Of a stretch of 64,000 nucleotides of DNA, positions 35,337-44,284 are shown one piece after another (position 1 is the first letter of the stretch; every line of letters starts with the position of its first letter). Position numbers and translations under genes: made by a program. Source of the stretch: Agromyces ramosus (GTDB lineage Bacteria > Actinomycetota > Actinomycetes > Actinomycetales > Microbacteriaceae); assembly GCF_030817175.1 (NCBI RefSeq), contig NZ_JAUSYY010000001.1, positions 3,948,903 to 4,012,902 on the forward strand, written 5' to 3'. The notes beneath the pieces are model-generated. The model saw only the letters and a list, made by a program, of their open reading frames with translations. It ran no database searches and was not told the origin of the DNA.

Positions 35337-35779
35337 CCTACGAGATCCGCATGGCCGGCGATGTGGACTTCTTCGGCTGGCTGCCCCTGTTCGAGGCGTA
35401 CTGCCGCTTCTACGACACCGAGCTCGATGATGCCAAGGCACTCATCGTCTGGAACTGGATCCGCGACGAGTCCGACCCGCTCGAGGCGGCGCTCGCCGTC
35501 GACGACGAGGGTCGACCGGTCGGACTCGCGCAGTACCGCGCCGTACCCGACACGCTCACGGCGACTCGCGGCATGCACCTCGATGACCTCTACGTCGACG
35601 ATGAGCACCGTGGCGGGGGCGTCGGCCGTGCACTCATCGACTTCGTGCACGCCCGCGCCGCCGAGATCGGAAGCGGCGGCGTCACGTGGATCACTGCCGC
35701 CGACAATGCCGAGGCGCAGCGCCTGTACGACCAGGTGGCCCGCCGCACGAGCTGGGTCCTCTACGAGATGGACGCCTGA
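35333..35779 (+). CDS. GNAT-family N-acetyltransferase
   Basis: 148-aa acetyltransferase using acetyl-CoA; the acceptor is unknown. The acetyl-CoA motif is [20 protein letters not shown] (V/I-x-x-x-R-G-x-G-x-G/A with RGGGVG), and [17 protein letters not shown] is the C-terminal GNAT block. The ATG at 35333 overlaps the corrected valS stop (ATGA), so it is translationally coupled to valS. The stop overlaps the next start (TGATG). GNAT proteins in such places can act on small molecules, peptides or proteins. Confidence 0.9.
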   Translation: MTYEIRMAGDVDFFGWLPLFEAYCRFYDTELDDAKALIVWNWIRDESDPLEAALAVDDEGRPVGLAQYRAVPDTLTATRGMHLDDLYVDDEHRGGGVGRALIDFVHARAAEIGSGGVTWITAADNAEAQRLYDQVARRTSWVLYEMDA

Positions 35780-36003
35780 TGCAGCTCGGCACCCGCTGGC
35801 CGTTCGGCGCCGAGCCGCCGGCATCCGTGCCCGCCGACCTTCGCGACCGCATCGCCGCCGCCGAGGCGGCTCACCCCGGGCCCGCCGCGAGCCGGCATTG
35901 GACGCTCACCTGGCTCGAGGGGCGGCCCATCGCCGAGCTCGACGACGGCACCGTCGTGCGCGACACGGTCATCGACGTGCACGACTCTGACGAGGACTGG
36001 TAG
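35779..36003 (+). CDS. Small conserved hypothetical protein (74 aa)
   Basis: 74 aa, beginning [18 protein letters not shown] and containing TLTWLEGRPIAELDDGTVVR. Soluble, acidic C-terminus (DVHDSDEDW). The ATG at 35779 shares one base with the preceding GNAT stop. I do not know a named domain, but the LTWLEGRPIAELDDGT segment looks like a conserved strand-turn-strand unit and the sequence is of ordinary coding quality. Role unknown; probably cotranscribed with valS and the GNAT gene. Confidence 0.7.
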   Translation: MQLGTRWPFGAEPPASVPADLRDRIAAAEAAHPGPAASRHWTLTWLEGRPIAELDDGTVVRDTVIDVHDSDEDW

Positions 36004-36014
36004 CGCCCTGCCGC

Positions 36015-36842
36015 TCAGGCGCGGCCGATGATCTCGGCATGCGGCATGAGCAACCAGCCGTCGTCGTCGGCGGCCCACTCACGCCACGCGGTCGCGATGC
36101 GCCGCAGCTCCTCTGGACTGGAGTGACCCGACTCGATGGCGTGTGCGGCGAACTGCGACTCGGTCGCCCGTTCAGCCCACGAGCCGCCCCACCATTCGCG
36201 TTCGAGCGCGGTGGAGAAGACCCACGTCGATCCGCTCGACTGCAGGTCGGTGAATCCGGCCTCCCGTGCCCATCTCTTGATGTGACGGCCGGCGTCGGCC
36301 TCCCCGCCGTTCCAAGCGTGCACGTCGCGGTACAACTCGAGCCACCTGGCGAGTCCGGCTGAGGGCGGGCTCCAGATGATGCCGCCATAGTCGACGTCAC
36401 GAACGGCGACGATGCCGCCGGGCTTCAGCACCCGTCGGAACTCGCGAAGCGCATCGACCGGGCGTCCGACGTGCTGCAGCACCTGGTGCGCGTGCACGAC
36501 GTCGAAGGTCGCGTCGTCGAAGTCGAGCGTGTAGGCATCGCCGACTCGGAACTCGACGTTCTGCATGCCGTCGCTCGCCGCGAGACCGGTGGCGCTCGCG
36601 ACGACGTCGGCCGACGCATCGACGCCGATCACCCGCCCCGGTCGCACCCGCCTGGCGAGGTCGATCGTGATGGTACCCGGGCCGCTGCCGACATCGAGCA
36701 CGGCCGCACCGACCTGCAGATGTGGAATGAGGTACGCCGCGGAATTCTCGACCGTGCGCCAGGCGTGGATGCGGAGGACGCTCGCGTGGTGACCGTGCGT
36801 GTATTCATCGCGGTGGGACGTGGCCGGGTGCTCCATGTGCAT
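36015..36842 (-). CDS. SAM-dependent class I methyltransferase
   Basis: 275-aa methyltransferase of the UbiE/Methyltransf_25 type. Motif I is VLDVGSGPGTITIDLA (about 47-62). VIGVDASADVV is the acidic ribose-binding strand, FRVGDAYTLDFDD motif II, and FDVVHAHQVLQHV and LKPGGIVAVRDV complete the fold. An N-terminal EYTHGHHASVLRIHAWRT segment is typical of a group of bacterial methyltransferases whose substrates are unknown. Two starts are possible: ATG 36842 and ATG 36836; the second has the better spacing (GGAG 7 nt upstream). Convergent with the valS group, divergent from the M3 peptidase. Confidence 0.9.
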   Translation of the reverse strand: MHMEHPATSHRDEYTHGHHASVLRIHAWRTVENSAAYLIPHLQVGAAVLDVGSGPGTITIDLARRVRPGRVIGVDASADVVASATGLAASDGMQNVEFRVGDAYTLDFDDATFDVVHAHQVLQHVGRPVDALREFRRVLKPGGIVAVRDVDYGGIIWSPPSAGLARWLELYRDVHAWNGGEADAGRHIKRWAREAGFTDLQSSGSTWVFSTALEREWWGGSWAERATESQFAAHAIESGHSSPEELRRIATAWREWAADDDGWLLMPHAEIIGRA

Positions 36843-36893
36843 GCTCCGAGCCTATGCCGCGGGGCATCCGTCGGCACGAAATAGGGTGGACGG

Positions 36894-38939
36894 ATGAGCG
36901 ACCAGTCGAACCCGTTCCTCGAGCCGAGCCCGCTCGCGTACCGGCTCCCCCTGTTCGCCCTCATCCGCCCCGAGCACTACCGTGAGGCGCTCGAGATCGG
37001 CATGCGCGAGCAACGGGCCGAGGTCGAGGCAATCGCCGCCTCCGCCGAGGCGCCGACGTTCGCCAACACCATCGTGGCGCTCGAGCGTTCGGGCGCCGCG
37101 CTGCGGCGTACGCTGCCGGTCTTCCAGAATGCCAGCTCCGCCGATGCCGATGATGCGATCGACGCGATCGAGTCCGAGTTCGCGCCGCTCCTCGCTGCGC
37201 ACCGGGACGCGATTCGGCTCGACCCCCGCCTGTACGCCCGCGTCGGCACGCTGCACGCTGCCCGCGACGAACTCGGCCTCGACGAGGAGGCCGTCTACCT
37301 CCTCGAGCAGTACCACCGTGAGGCGACACTCGCGGGAGCCGCGCTCGACGCTGCCGAGCGCGCGCGGCTGACCGCCATGAACGAACGCATCTCCGAACTC
37401 ACAACGGAGTTCCAGCACCGCCTGCTGGCCGACACCAACGACCTCGCGCTGCACATCGTCGATGAGCGCGAGCTCGCCGGGCTCGACGAGGGCCGCCGCT
37501 CGGCCGCCCGCGAGTCGGCGCTCGCGAGAGGCCTCGACGGCTGGCTCATCACCCTCGTGCTTCCCACCGGACAGCCCGCGCTCGCCCAGCTCGAAGACCC
37601 GGCGGTGCGCGACCGGCTGCTCGCCGCGTCACGATCCCGCGGATGCCGCGGCGGCGCGCATGACACCCGCGAGACGCTGCTCGAGCTCGTTCGGCTGCGC
37701 GCCGAGCGGGCACGCCTCCTGGGCTTCTCCGACCACGCGGCTGCGGTGGCGATCGACGAGACGGCCGGCACTCCCGAGGCCATCTCCCAACTCCTGCTCC
37801 GGCTGGTGTCGGCGGCGACCCGAAACGCTCGACGGGAGGCCGAAGCGCTCGCCGAGCGAGCGGCTCGCCTCGGCGAACGCCCGCCCGTGGCATCCGACTG
37901 GGCCTCGCTCACCGAGCAGGTGCGGGCCGAGCGCTACGACGTCGACCTGCAGGCCATGCGGCCGTACCTCGAGTTCGAACACGTGCTCGCCGACGGCGTG
38001 TTCCGGGCGGCGACGCTGCTCTACGGCGTCCGCTTCACGGAGCGCACCGACCTCGTCGCCCACCATCCCGACGCCCGGGTGTTCGAGGTCGCCGAGGCCG
38101 ACGGCGAGCCGGTCGGACTGTACCTCCTCGACCTCTACGCCCGCGACTCGAAGCGGGGCGGCGCGTGGATGAGCTCGCTCGTCGAGCAGTCGGCGCTCGG
38201 CGGTCAGCTGCCCGTCGTCGTGAACAACCTCAACGTGCCGAAGCCCGCTGCCGGCGAGCCGACGCTGCTCACCTTCGACGAGACGGAGACGCTGTTCCAC
38301 GAGTTCGGGCATGCGCTGCACGGGCTGTTCGCGCGTGTCTCGTACCCGTCGTTCGCGGGCACGAACGTCTACCGCGACTTCGTCGAGCTCCCGAGCCAGG
38401 TCAACGAGTTGTGGATCCTCCGCCCCGAGGTGCTCGCCGAGTACGCGGTGCACCACGAGACCGGTGAGCGGATGCCGCAGGCCCTCATCGAGCGCCTGCT
38501 GGCGTCGCGCACCTTCAACGAGGGCTTCGCCACGACCGAGTACCTCGCAGCGGCCGTGCTCGACCAGGCGTGGCACCGGCTCACCGTCGAGCAGGCTGCG
38601 GCCGTCACCGATGTCTCGGGCTTCGAGCACGCTGCGCTCGCGGCCGCCGGGCTCGACGACCCGCTCGTTCCGCCGCGCTACTCGAGCACGTACTTCGCGC
38701 ACGTGTTCGCCGGCGGTTACGACGCCGGCTACTACTCGTACATCTGGAGCGAGGTCCCCGGAGCCGACATCATGTCGTGGTTCGAGGCGAACGGCGGTGC
38801 GACCCCCGAGAACGGCGACCGCTTCCGCCGCGAGATCCTCGCGCCGGGCGGCTCCCGGGATCCACGGACATCGATCACGGCGCTGCTCGGCCGTGAGCCG
38901 TCGATCGAGCCGCTGTTGCGGCGGCGTGGGCTCGCCTGA
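36894..38939 (+). CDS. M3-family zinc metallopeptidase (peptidyl-dipeptidase Dcp / oligopeptidase A type)
   Basis: 681-aa cytoplasmic oligopeptidase that degrades short peptides. The zinc site HEFGHALH is near residue 468, preceded by TLLTFDETETLFHEFGHA, the family signature. The third zinc ligand, a Glu, follows about 25 residues later (RDFVELPSQVNE). The C-terminal region SSTYFAHVFAGGYDAGYYSY is the conserved substrate-binding tyrosine loop. The length equals E. coli Dcp/PrlC (about 680 aa). There is no signal peptide. ATG 36894 begins the typical N-terminus. A single-gene unit. Confidence 0.94.
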   Translation: MSDQSNPFLEPSPLAYRLPLFALIRPEHYREALEIGMREQRAEVEAIAASAEAPTFANTIVALERSGAALRRTLPVFQNASSADADDAIDAIESEFAPLLAAHRDAIRLDPRLYARVGTLHAARDELGLDEEAVYLLEQYHREATLAGAALDAAERARLTAMNERISELTTEFQHRLLADTNDLALHIVDERELAGLDEGRRSAARESALARGLDGWLITLVLPTGQPALAQLEDPAVRDRLLAASRSRGCRGGAHDTRETLLELVRLRAERARLLGFSDHAAAVAIDETAGTPEAISQLLLRLVSAATRNARREAEALAERAARLGERPPVASDWASLTEQVRAERYDVDLQAMRPYLEFEHVLADGVFRAATLLYGVRFTERTDLVAHHPDARVFEVAEADGEPVGLYLLDLYARDSKRGGAWMSSLVEQSALGGQLPVVVNNLNVPKPAAGEPTLLTFDETETLFHEFGHALHGLFARVSYPSFAGTNVYRDFVELPSQVNELWILRPEVLAEYAVHHETGERMPQALIERLLASRTFNEGFATTEYLAAAVLDQAWHRLTVEQAAAVTDVSGFEHAALAAAGLDDPLVPPRYSSTYFAHVFAGGYDAGYYSYIWSEVPGADIMSWFEANGGATPENGDRFRREILAPGGSRDPRTSITALLGREPSIEPLLRRRGLA

Positions 38940-39002
38940 GCGACGTCGGGCGAGCCTGGGCGGTGGGAGTCAGCTCGGGAGGCGTGAGCTCGGAGCGTGG
39001 GC

Positions 39003-39332
39003 TCAGATGGCGAAGCCGAGGGCTCGCATCATGTCGCGGCCGTCGTCGGTGATGCGCTCGGGGCCCCACGGCGGCATCCACACCCAGTTGATGCGGAACG
39101 CGTCGACGGTGCCGTCGAGTGCCTCGGCGGTCTGCTCTTCGATGACGTCGGTGAGCGGGCATCCGGCGCTCGTGAGCGTCATGTGGATGACGAGGGCGTC
39201 GTTCTCCTCATCCCATCCGAGGTCGTAGATGAGCCCCAGGTCGACGATGTTCACGCCGAGCTCGGGGTCCATGACGTCTTTGAGCGCCTCGGTGACCTGA
39301 TCGAAGCGCTCGGGCGCGAGTGAGGTGACCAT
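39003..39332 (-). CDS. sufT: SufT-like metal-sulfur cluster assembly factor (MIP18/DUF59)
   Basis: 109-aa DUF59-domain protein. LKDVMDPELGVNIVDLGLIYDL is the family signature, with TSAGCPLTD holding the conserved cysteine. These proteins help deliver or mature iron-sulfur clusters. It lies 9 nt downstream of sufC and closes the suf operon. The C-terminal WMPPWGPERITDDGRDMMRALGF is as in the actinobacterial family. Symbol given by family and position. Confidence 0.88.
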   Translation of the reverse strand: MVTSLAPERFDQVTEALKDVMDPELGVNIVDLGLIYDLGWDEENDALVIHMTLTSAGCPLTDVIEEQTAEALDGTVDAFRINWVWMPPWGPERITDDGRDMMRALGFAI

Positions 39333-39341
39333 GCTGGCAGT

Positions 39342-40103
39342 CTACTTCGCCACGGGCTCGAGGTAGCGGTCGTAGCCCTCGTCTTCGAGCCGGTCGGCGA
39401 GCTCGGGGCCGCCCTGCTCGGCGATGCGTCCGGCGACGAACACGTGCACGAAGTCGGGCTTGATGTAGCGGAGGATGCGCGTGTAGTGCGTGATGAGGAG
39501 GATGCCGAGGCCGGTGTTCTCCGCGGCGCGGTTCACGCCCTCGGAGACGATCTTCAGCGCGTCGACGTCGAGGCCGGAGTCAGTCTCATCGAGCACGGCG
39601 AAGCGCGGCTTGAGGAGCTCGAGCTGGAGGATCTCGTTGCGCTTCTTCTCACCGCCGGAGAAGCCCTCGTTGACGTTGCGCTCGGCGAAGGCCGAGTCCA
39701 TCTTGAGGTTCGACATCGACTCGCGCACGTCCTTCACCCAGCCGCGGATAGGCGGCGCCTCGCCGTCGATCGCGGTCTTCGCGGTGCGGAGGAAGTTCGT
39801 GACGGTGACGCCCGGGATCTCGACCGGGTACTGCATGGCGAGGAAGAGGCCGGCACGAGCACGCGCGTCGACCGACATCTCGAGCACGTTCTCGCCGTCG
39901 AGGAGGATCTCGCCCTGCACGACCTGGTACTTCGGGTGGCCCGCGATCGTGTAGGCCAGGGTGGACTTGCCGGAACCGTTGGGACCCATGACGGCGTGGA
40001 TCTCGCCCTCGTTGATGACGAGGTCGACGCCGCGAAGGATCTCGCGCGTGCCCTGGTCGGTCTCGACGTTGACGTGGAGGTTCTTGATCTCGAGAACGGA
40101 CAT
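39342..40103 (-). CDS. sufC: Fe-S cluster assembly ATPase SufC
   Basis: 253-aa ABC-type ATPase that powers the SufBCD scaffold. Walker A GPNGSGKST (about 38-46), signature GFSGGEKKRNEILQ and Walker B RFAVLDETDSGLDVDALK, with the Glu and D-loop characteristic of SufC, followed by ITHYTRIL with the switch histidine. The ATG at 40103 begins MSVLEIKNLHV, where homology starts. 50 nt behind the Rieske protein gene. Confidence 0.97.
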   Translation of the reverse strand: MSVLEIKNLHVNVETDQGTREILRGVDLVINEGEIHAVMGPNGSGKSTLAYTIAGHPKYQVVQGEILLDGENVLEMSVDARARAGLFLAMQYPVEIPGVTVTNFLRTAKTAIDGEAPPIRGWVKDVRESMSNLKMDSAFAERNVNEGFSGGEKKRNEILQLELLKPRFAVLDETDSGLDVDALKIVSEGVNRAAENTGLGILLITHYTRILRYIKPDFVHVFVAGRIAEQGGPELADRLEDEGYDRYLEPVAK

Positions 40104-40153
40104 GTTCGTGTGTGGTCTCTTTCGGTAGCCGGCCGTGCGCGGCCGGAGGAGGT

Positions 40154-40480
40154 TCAGACGGTCAGCGTGACCGAGGGATCGATGTGGACGCCGCCGTCGA
40201 GCAGCTCGACCCGGTAGACCGGGACGGGCTCGTAGGCGGGCAGGGAGAGGGGCTTGCCGGTCAGGAGCGAGAACTGCGAGCCATGCGCCCAGCACTCGAG
40301 CGTGTCGCCTTCGACGAACCCCTCGGCCAGCGAGATGTCGCCGTGCGTGCAGGTGTCGCCGATCGCGAAGATCTCGCCCGCGGAGTCCTTCACCACGGCG
40401 ATGGGCACGCCCTCGACGACGAATCGGGCCGCCTGGTTGGGGGCGAGGTCGTCGACCTCGCACACGCGAACGGATGCCAC
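40154..40480 (-). CDS. Rieske [2Fe-2S] ferredoxin-like protein in the suf operon
   Basis: 108-aa small Rieske protein. The cluster motifs are CTHGDIS and CWAHGSQF (Cys-x-His and Cys-x-x-His), as in the ferredoxin components of ring-hydroxylating oxygenases. No oxygenase gene is nearby. It sits between sufD (1 nt gap) and sufC, a place where actinobacterial suf operons often carry such a protein. A role as an electron donor or cluster acceptor during assembly is possible but unproven. Confidence 0.92.
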   Translation of the reverse strand: MASVRVCEVDDLAPNQAARFVVEGVPIAVVKDSAGEIFAIGDTCTHGDISLAEGFVEGDTLECWAHGSQFSLLTGKPLSLPAYEPVPVYRVELLDGGVHIDPSVTLTV

Positions 40481-40481
40481 G

Positions 40482-41663
40482 TCAGCTCCCCTGCAGCTCA
40501 GCCTCGATGGCGGCGGTCAGCCGCTGCTCGAGGTCGGGCGAGCCGATCTTCTGCACGATCTCGGTGAGGAAGCCGCGCACGACCAGGCGTCGGGCCTCGT
40601 CTTCACGGATGCCGCGGGACATCAGGTAGAAGAGCTGCTCGTCGTCGAAGCGGCCGGTCGCGCTCGCGTGACCCGCCCCCTCGATGTCGCCCGTCTCGAT
40701 CTCGAGGTTCGGCACGGAGTCGGCCCGGGTGCCGTCGGTGAGCACGAGGTTGCGGTTCTGCTCGTAGCTGTCGGTGCCGGTCGCGGCGTTGCCGATGAGC
40801 ACGTCGCCGATCCAGACGGTGCGAGCGCCCGCGCCCTGCAGGGCACCCTTGTAGGTCACGCGGCTCTTGGTGTGGGGGGCGTCGTGGTGCACGTACACGT
40901 GCTGCTCGAGGTGCTGGCCGGCGTCGGCGAAGTAGAGGCCGAGCGCCTCGATGTCGGCGCCCTGCTCGGCGAGGTGGGTCGAGGGGTTGACCCGCACGAC
41001 CTTGCCGCCGAGCGAGACGACGATGTGCTTGAGGAACGAGTCGCGGCCGAGCCGGGCGAAGTGGCTCGAGAGGTGCACGGCGTCGTCGTTCCATTCCTGG
41101 AGCGAGACGACCGTGAGGGATGCCCCGTCGCCGACGAGGATCTCGACGTTCTCGCTGAGGCGTGCATCGCCGGTGCCGCGGAGGACGACGAGCCCGCGGC
41201 TGTTCGGCGCGATCTCGACGACCGTGTGCGCCGCGCGAGGCTCGTTGCCGAGACCGGTTCGGGTGATCGCGGCGACCTTCTCGTCTTCGCCGGTGATCGA
41301 GATGAGGAGGGCCTCGCCGAACGACGACCACGCGTTCGCGCTCGCTCGCTCCTCGGGCGTGCCTGCGGTGCCGATGCGGGCGTCGTCACGGGCGATCGAC
41401 GAGACCGCGATGCCCGAGGCATCCGTCGTCTCGATCGGCAGTCGCGAGCCGTCGAGCTCGCCACCCGTGAGGTCGGCGAAGGCCGCGACCGGAGAGAGCT
41501 TCCATTCGAGCTCGCGTCCGTTCACCGGGGCGAAGTCCTCGACGTTCGCTGACCGGAACCGCTCGGAGCGCGTCTGCACGGGCACGAATGCGCCGTCGGA
41601 GTGCGCGACGAGGCCGTGCTGTTCAGCGGTGGGCATGGCTGTGCTGGTCATCTGGGCGGTCAC
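40482..41663 (-). CDS. sufD: Fe-S cluster assembly protein SufD
   Basis: 393-aa scaffold subunit pairing with SufB. The beta-helix core shows the SufB/SufD family segments DVLIGNAATGTDSYEQNRNLVLTDGTRADSVP in part and the C-terminal FYLMSRGIREDEARRLVVRGFLTEI. The metal-site Asp/His region differs from SufB as expected. The N-terminus (MTAQMTSTAMPTAEQ) has several possible starts; ATG 41663 is 2 nt from the sufB stop. Length is normal (about 390-430 aa). Confidence 0.95.
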   Translation of the reverse strand: MTAQMTSTAMPTAEQHGLVAHSDGAFVPVQTRSERFRSANVEDFAPVNGRELEWKLSPVAAFADLTGGELDGSRLPIETTDASGIAVSSIARDDARIGTAGTPEERASANAWSSFGEALLISITGEDEKVAAITRTGLGNEPRAAHTVVEIAPNSRGLVVLRGTGDARLSENVEILVGDGASLTVVSLQEWNDDAVHLSSHFARLGRDSFLKHIVVSLGGKVVRVNPSTHLAEQGADIEALGLYFADAGQHLEQHVYVHHDAPHTKSRVTYKGALQGAGARTVWIGDVLIGNAATGTDSYEQNRNLVLTDGTRADSVPNLEIETGDIEGAGHASATGRFDDEQLFYLMSRGIREDEARRLVVRGFLTEIVQKIGSPDLEQRLTAAIEAELQGS

Positions 41664-41665
41664 GC

Positions 41666-43084
41666 TCAGCCCACCGATCCTTCCATGCCCATTTCGATGA
41701 GCTTGTTGAGTTCCATCGCGTACTCCATGGGCAGTTCACGGGCGATCGGCTCGATGAAGCCGCGCACGATCATGGCCATGGCCTCGTCTTCGGGAAGGCC
41801 GCGGCTCATCAGGTAGAAGAGCTGCTCTTCGCTCACCTTCGAGACCGTGGCCTCATGGCCGAGCTTCACGTCGTCGACGCGGATGTCGATCGCCGGGTAG
41901 GTGTCGGAGCGGGAGATCGTGTCGACGAGCAGGGCGTCGCAGCGCACCGTGTTCGCGGAGTGGTGCGCGTTCGCATCGATGCGCACCTCGCCGCGGTAGC
42001 CGGCGCGGCCGCCGCCGCGTGCGATCGACTTCGAGACGATCGACGACTGCGTGTACGGCGCCATGTGGATCATCTTGGCGCCGGCGTCTTGATGCTGGCC
42101 GGGGCCGGCGAACGCGACCGAGAGCGTCTCGCCCTTGGCGTGCTCGCCCATGAGGAAGATCGACGGGTACTTCATGGTGACCTTCGAGCCGATGTTGCCG
42201 TCGATCCACTCCATGGTGGCGCCTTCGGCAGCGGTGGCCCGCTTGGTGACGAGGTTGTAGACGTTGTTCGACCAGTTCTGGATCGTCGTGTACCGAACGC
42301 GTGCGTTCTTCTTCACGATGATCTCGACGACGGCCGAGTGCAGCGAGTCGGACTTGTAGATCGGGGCGGTGCAGCCCTCGATGTAGTGCACGTAGCTGCC
42401 CTCGTCGGCGATGATGAGCGTGCGCTCGAACTGGCCCATGTTCTCGGTGTTGATGCGGAAGTAGGCCTGCAGCGGGATCTCGACGTGCACGCCGGGCGGC
42501 ACGTAGACGAACGACCCGCCCGACCACACGGCCGTGTTCAGCGCGGCGAACTTGTTGTCGCCGGCGGGGATGACGGTGCCGAAGTACTCCTCGAAGAACT
42601 CGGGGTGCTCCTTCAGCGCGGTGTCGGTGTCCATGAAGATGACGCCCTGGCGCTCGAGGTCTTCGTTGATCTGGTGGTAGACCACTTCGGACTCGTACTG
42701 CGCGGCGACGCCGGAGACGAGGCGCTGGCGCTCGGCCTCGGGGATTCCGAGCTTCTCGTAGGTGTTCTTGATGTCGTCGGGCAGGTCTTCCCAGGTCTGG
42801 GCCTGCTTCTCGGTGGAGCGGACGAAGTACTTGATGTTGTCGAAGTCGATCTCGGAGAGATCGGCGCCCCACGTCGGCATCGGCTTGCGCTCGAAGAGCT
42901 GCAGCGCGCGCTGGCGACGCTGGAGCATCCATTCGGGCTCCTGCTTCAGGGCCGAGATGTCGGCGACCACCTCAGGCGAGATGCCGCGGCGGGCGGATGC
43001 CCCTGCGGCATCGGAATCGGCCCAACCGAACTCGTAGACTCCGAGTCCGGCGAGTTCTGGGCGGTCGATCAGTACATCCGTCAT
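41666..43084 (-). CDS. sufB: Fe-S cluster assembly protein SufB
   Basis: 472-aa scaffold on which SufBCD builds the nascent cluster. Conserved blocks seen are [21 protein letters not shown] near residue 50, [41 protein letters not shown] with the persulfide-accepting Cys region, and the final [19 protein letters not shown]. First gene of the operon sufB-sufD-Rieske-sufC-sufT. The ATG at 43084 has a long purine-rich site (GGAGGAGAAGAGGGAG). No SufR-type repressor gene lies upstream, and sufS/sufU are not in this window. Confidence 0.97.
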   Translation of the reverse strand: MTDVLIDRPELAGLGVYEFGWADSDAAGASARRGISPEVVADISALKQEPEWMLQRRQRALQLFERKPMPTWGADLSEIDFDNIKYFVRSTEKQAQTWEDLPDDIKNTYEKLGIPEAERQRLVSGVAAQYESEVVYHQINEDLERQGVIFMDTDTALKEHPEFFEEYFGTVIPAGDNKFAALNTAVWSGGSFVYVPPGVHVEIPLQAYFRINTENMGQFERTLIIADEGSYVHYIEGCTAPIYKSDSLHSAVVEIIVKKNARVRYTTIQNWSNNVYNLVTKRATAAEGATMEWIDGNIGSKVTMKYPSIFLMGEHAKGETLSVAFAGPGQHQDAGAKMIHMAPYTQSSIVSKSIARGGGRAGYRGEVRIDANAHHSANTVRCDALLVDTISRSDTYPAIDIRVDDVKLGHEATVSKVSEEQLFYLMSRGLPEDEAMAMIVRGFIEPIARELPMEYAMELNKLIEMGMEGSVG

Positions 43085-43332
43085 GCTCTCCCTCTTCTCC
43101 TCCCGTGTAACCGGATATCAGTCCGGCTCATTCCCCTCGCGAGTCGAGGCGCTCATTGAGTGGGCGATGATGTGCGGGTGGCTCCAGTGCGAACCTAAGA
43201 TGGCATTGGCCTGTCACGCGCGTTCCCGAGCGTTCGGCAGGTTCGCCAACCAATCAAGTCTATAGGGTCGCGCGGCGCCGGGACAGGACTCCCAGCGCCT
43301 GCCCAGCGCGATCCGGAGCAGGAATACCGCCC
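43085..43332. promoter_or_regulatory. Divergent control region sufB / ctaA
   Basis: 247 bp shared by the suf operon and ctaA. It has a small inverted repeat CCGGA-TATCAG-TCCGG near 43111 that would lie in the sufB leader, and TATAGG near 43261 that could be part of the ctaA promoter. I cannot assign -35 boxes with confidence and recognise no regulator site. Confidence 0.35.
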
Positions 43333-44274
43333 GTGAATCCCGTCTCCGAGTGGCTGCCCGAACGCGTCGACGGCCGCATCCGATTCTTCGCCTGGGCGTC
43401 GTTCGTGGCGCAGGTGACGATCATCGCGACCGGCGGCGCCGTGCGACTGACCGGTTCGGGCCTCGGATGCCCCACCTGGCCGACGTGCACGGCCGACTCG
43501 CTCATTCCCACCGAGGAGCTCAGCTACCACAGCCTCATCGAGTTCGGGAACCGCATGATGACCGGGGTCGTCGGCATCCTCGCGCTCGTGCTCTTCGTGC
43601 TCGTCTGGCGCATCCGCGCAGAGCGGCGCGATCTCTTCACCCTCTCGTTCATCGTCGGTGCGGGCGTCGTCGCGCAGGCCGTCGTCGGCGGCGTCACCGT
43701 CTGGACGGGCCTGAACCCGTTCATCGTCGGGTTCCACTACGTCTCATCGCTCGTCCTCGTCTGCGTGTCCGCGGCCTTCCTCGCCCGCATGCGGGAGCCC
43801 GTCGGCCTGCGCGAGCGCGCCGTGCCCGGGTGGTACTCGGCGCTCAGCCACGCCACGAGCGCCGTGCTCGCCCTGACGATCATCTTCGGCGTGCTCACCA
43901 CCGGCTCCGGCCCGCACTCGGGCGACGCCGCCGCGGGGCGCACCGGATTCGACTCGGAGGTGCTCGAGCACGTCCACGCGTGGCCCGGGTACCTGCTCCT
44001 CGTGCTCACCCTCGTGCTCGTCGGCGCGGCGTGGCGCCTCCGGCTCCCGACTCTCGGCTGGAGCGTCGCGCTCCTCGTCGCCGAGCTCGTCCAGGTCGCG
44101 GTCGGCCTCTACCAGGCCCGCAACGGCCTCCCGCCGATCCTGGTCGGCATCCACATGGTGCTCGCAGCCCTCACGGCCGCGGCGATGACACTCGTGGTGC
44201 TGCGGTTGAAGCGGCCGGTCGACGATGCGCTGCGCCTCCGGCCGCATGTGCCCACCGAGGCATCCGTTCACTGA
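43333..44274 (+). CDS. ctaA: Heme A synthase (COX15/CtaA family)
   Basis: 313-aa membrane enzyme oxidising heme O to heme A for the aa3 oxidase. Eight hydrophobic segments. TGGAVRLTGSGLGCPTWPTC (family signature with a Cys pair in the first external loop), FGNRMMTG, HYVSSLVLV and HVHAWPGYLL supply the heme-ligand histidines. The GTG start at 43333 is preceded by a weak AGGAA. It is divergent from sufB across 247 bp, and the partner ctaB is 0.6 kb downstream. Confidence 0.93.
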   Translation: MNPVSEWLPERVDGRIRFFAWASFVAQVTIIATGGAVRLTGSGLGCPTWPTCTADSLIPTEELSYHSLIEFGNRMMTGVVGILALVLFVLVWRIRAERRDLFTLSFIVGAGVVAQAVVGGVTVWTGLNPFIVGFHYVSSLVLVCVSAAFLARMREPVGLRERAVPGWYSALSHATSAVLALTIIFGVLTTGSGPHSGDAAAGRTGFDSEVLEHVHAWPGYLLLVLTLVLVGAAWRLRLPTLGWSVALLVAELVQVAVGLYQARNGLPPILVGIHMVLAALTAAAMTLVVLRLKRPVDDALRLRPHVPTEASVH

Positions 44275-44284
44275 GGAGTTCCCC

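Noticed and set aside
32618-35779. One continuous 1053-codon ValS-acetyltransferase protein
   Set aside because: The normal ValS C-terminus is intact in the other frame and ends in an ATGA overlap with the GNAT start, so a one-base error is simpler. Kept as a finding, not as a gene.
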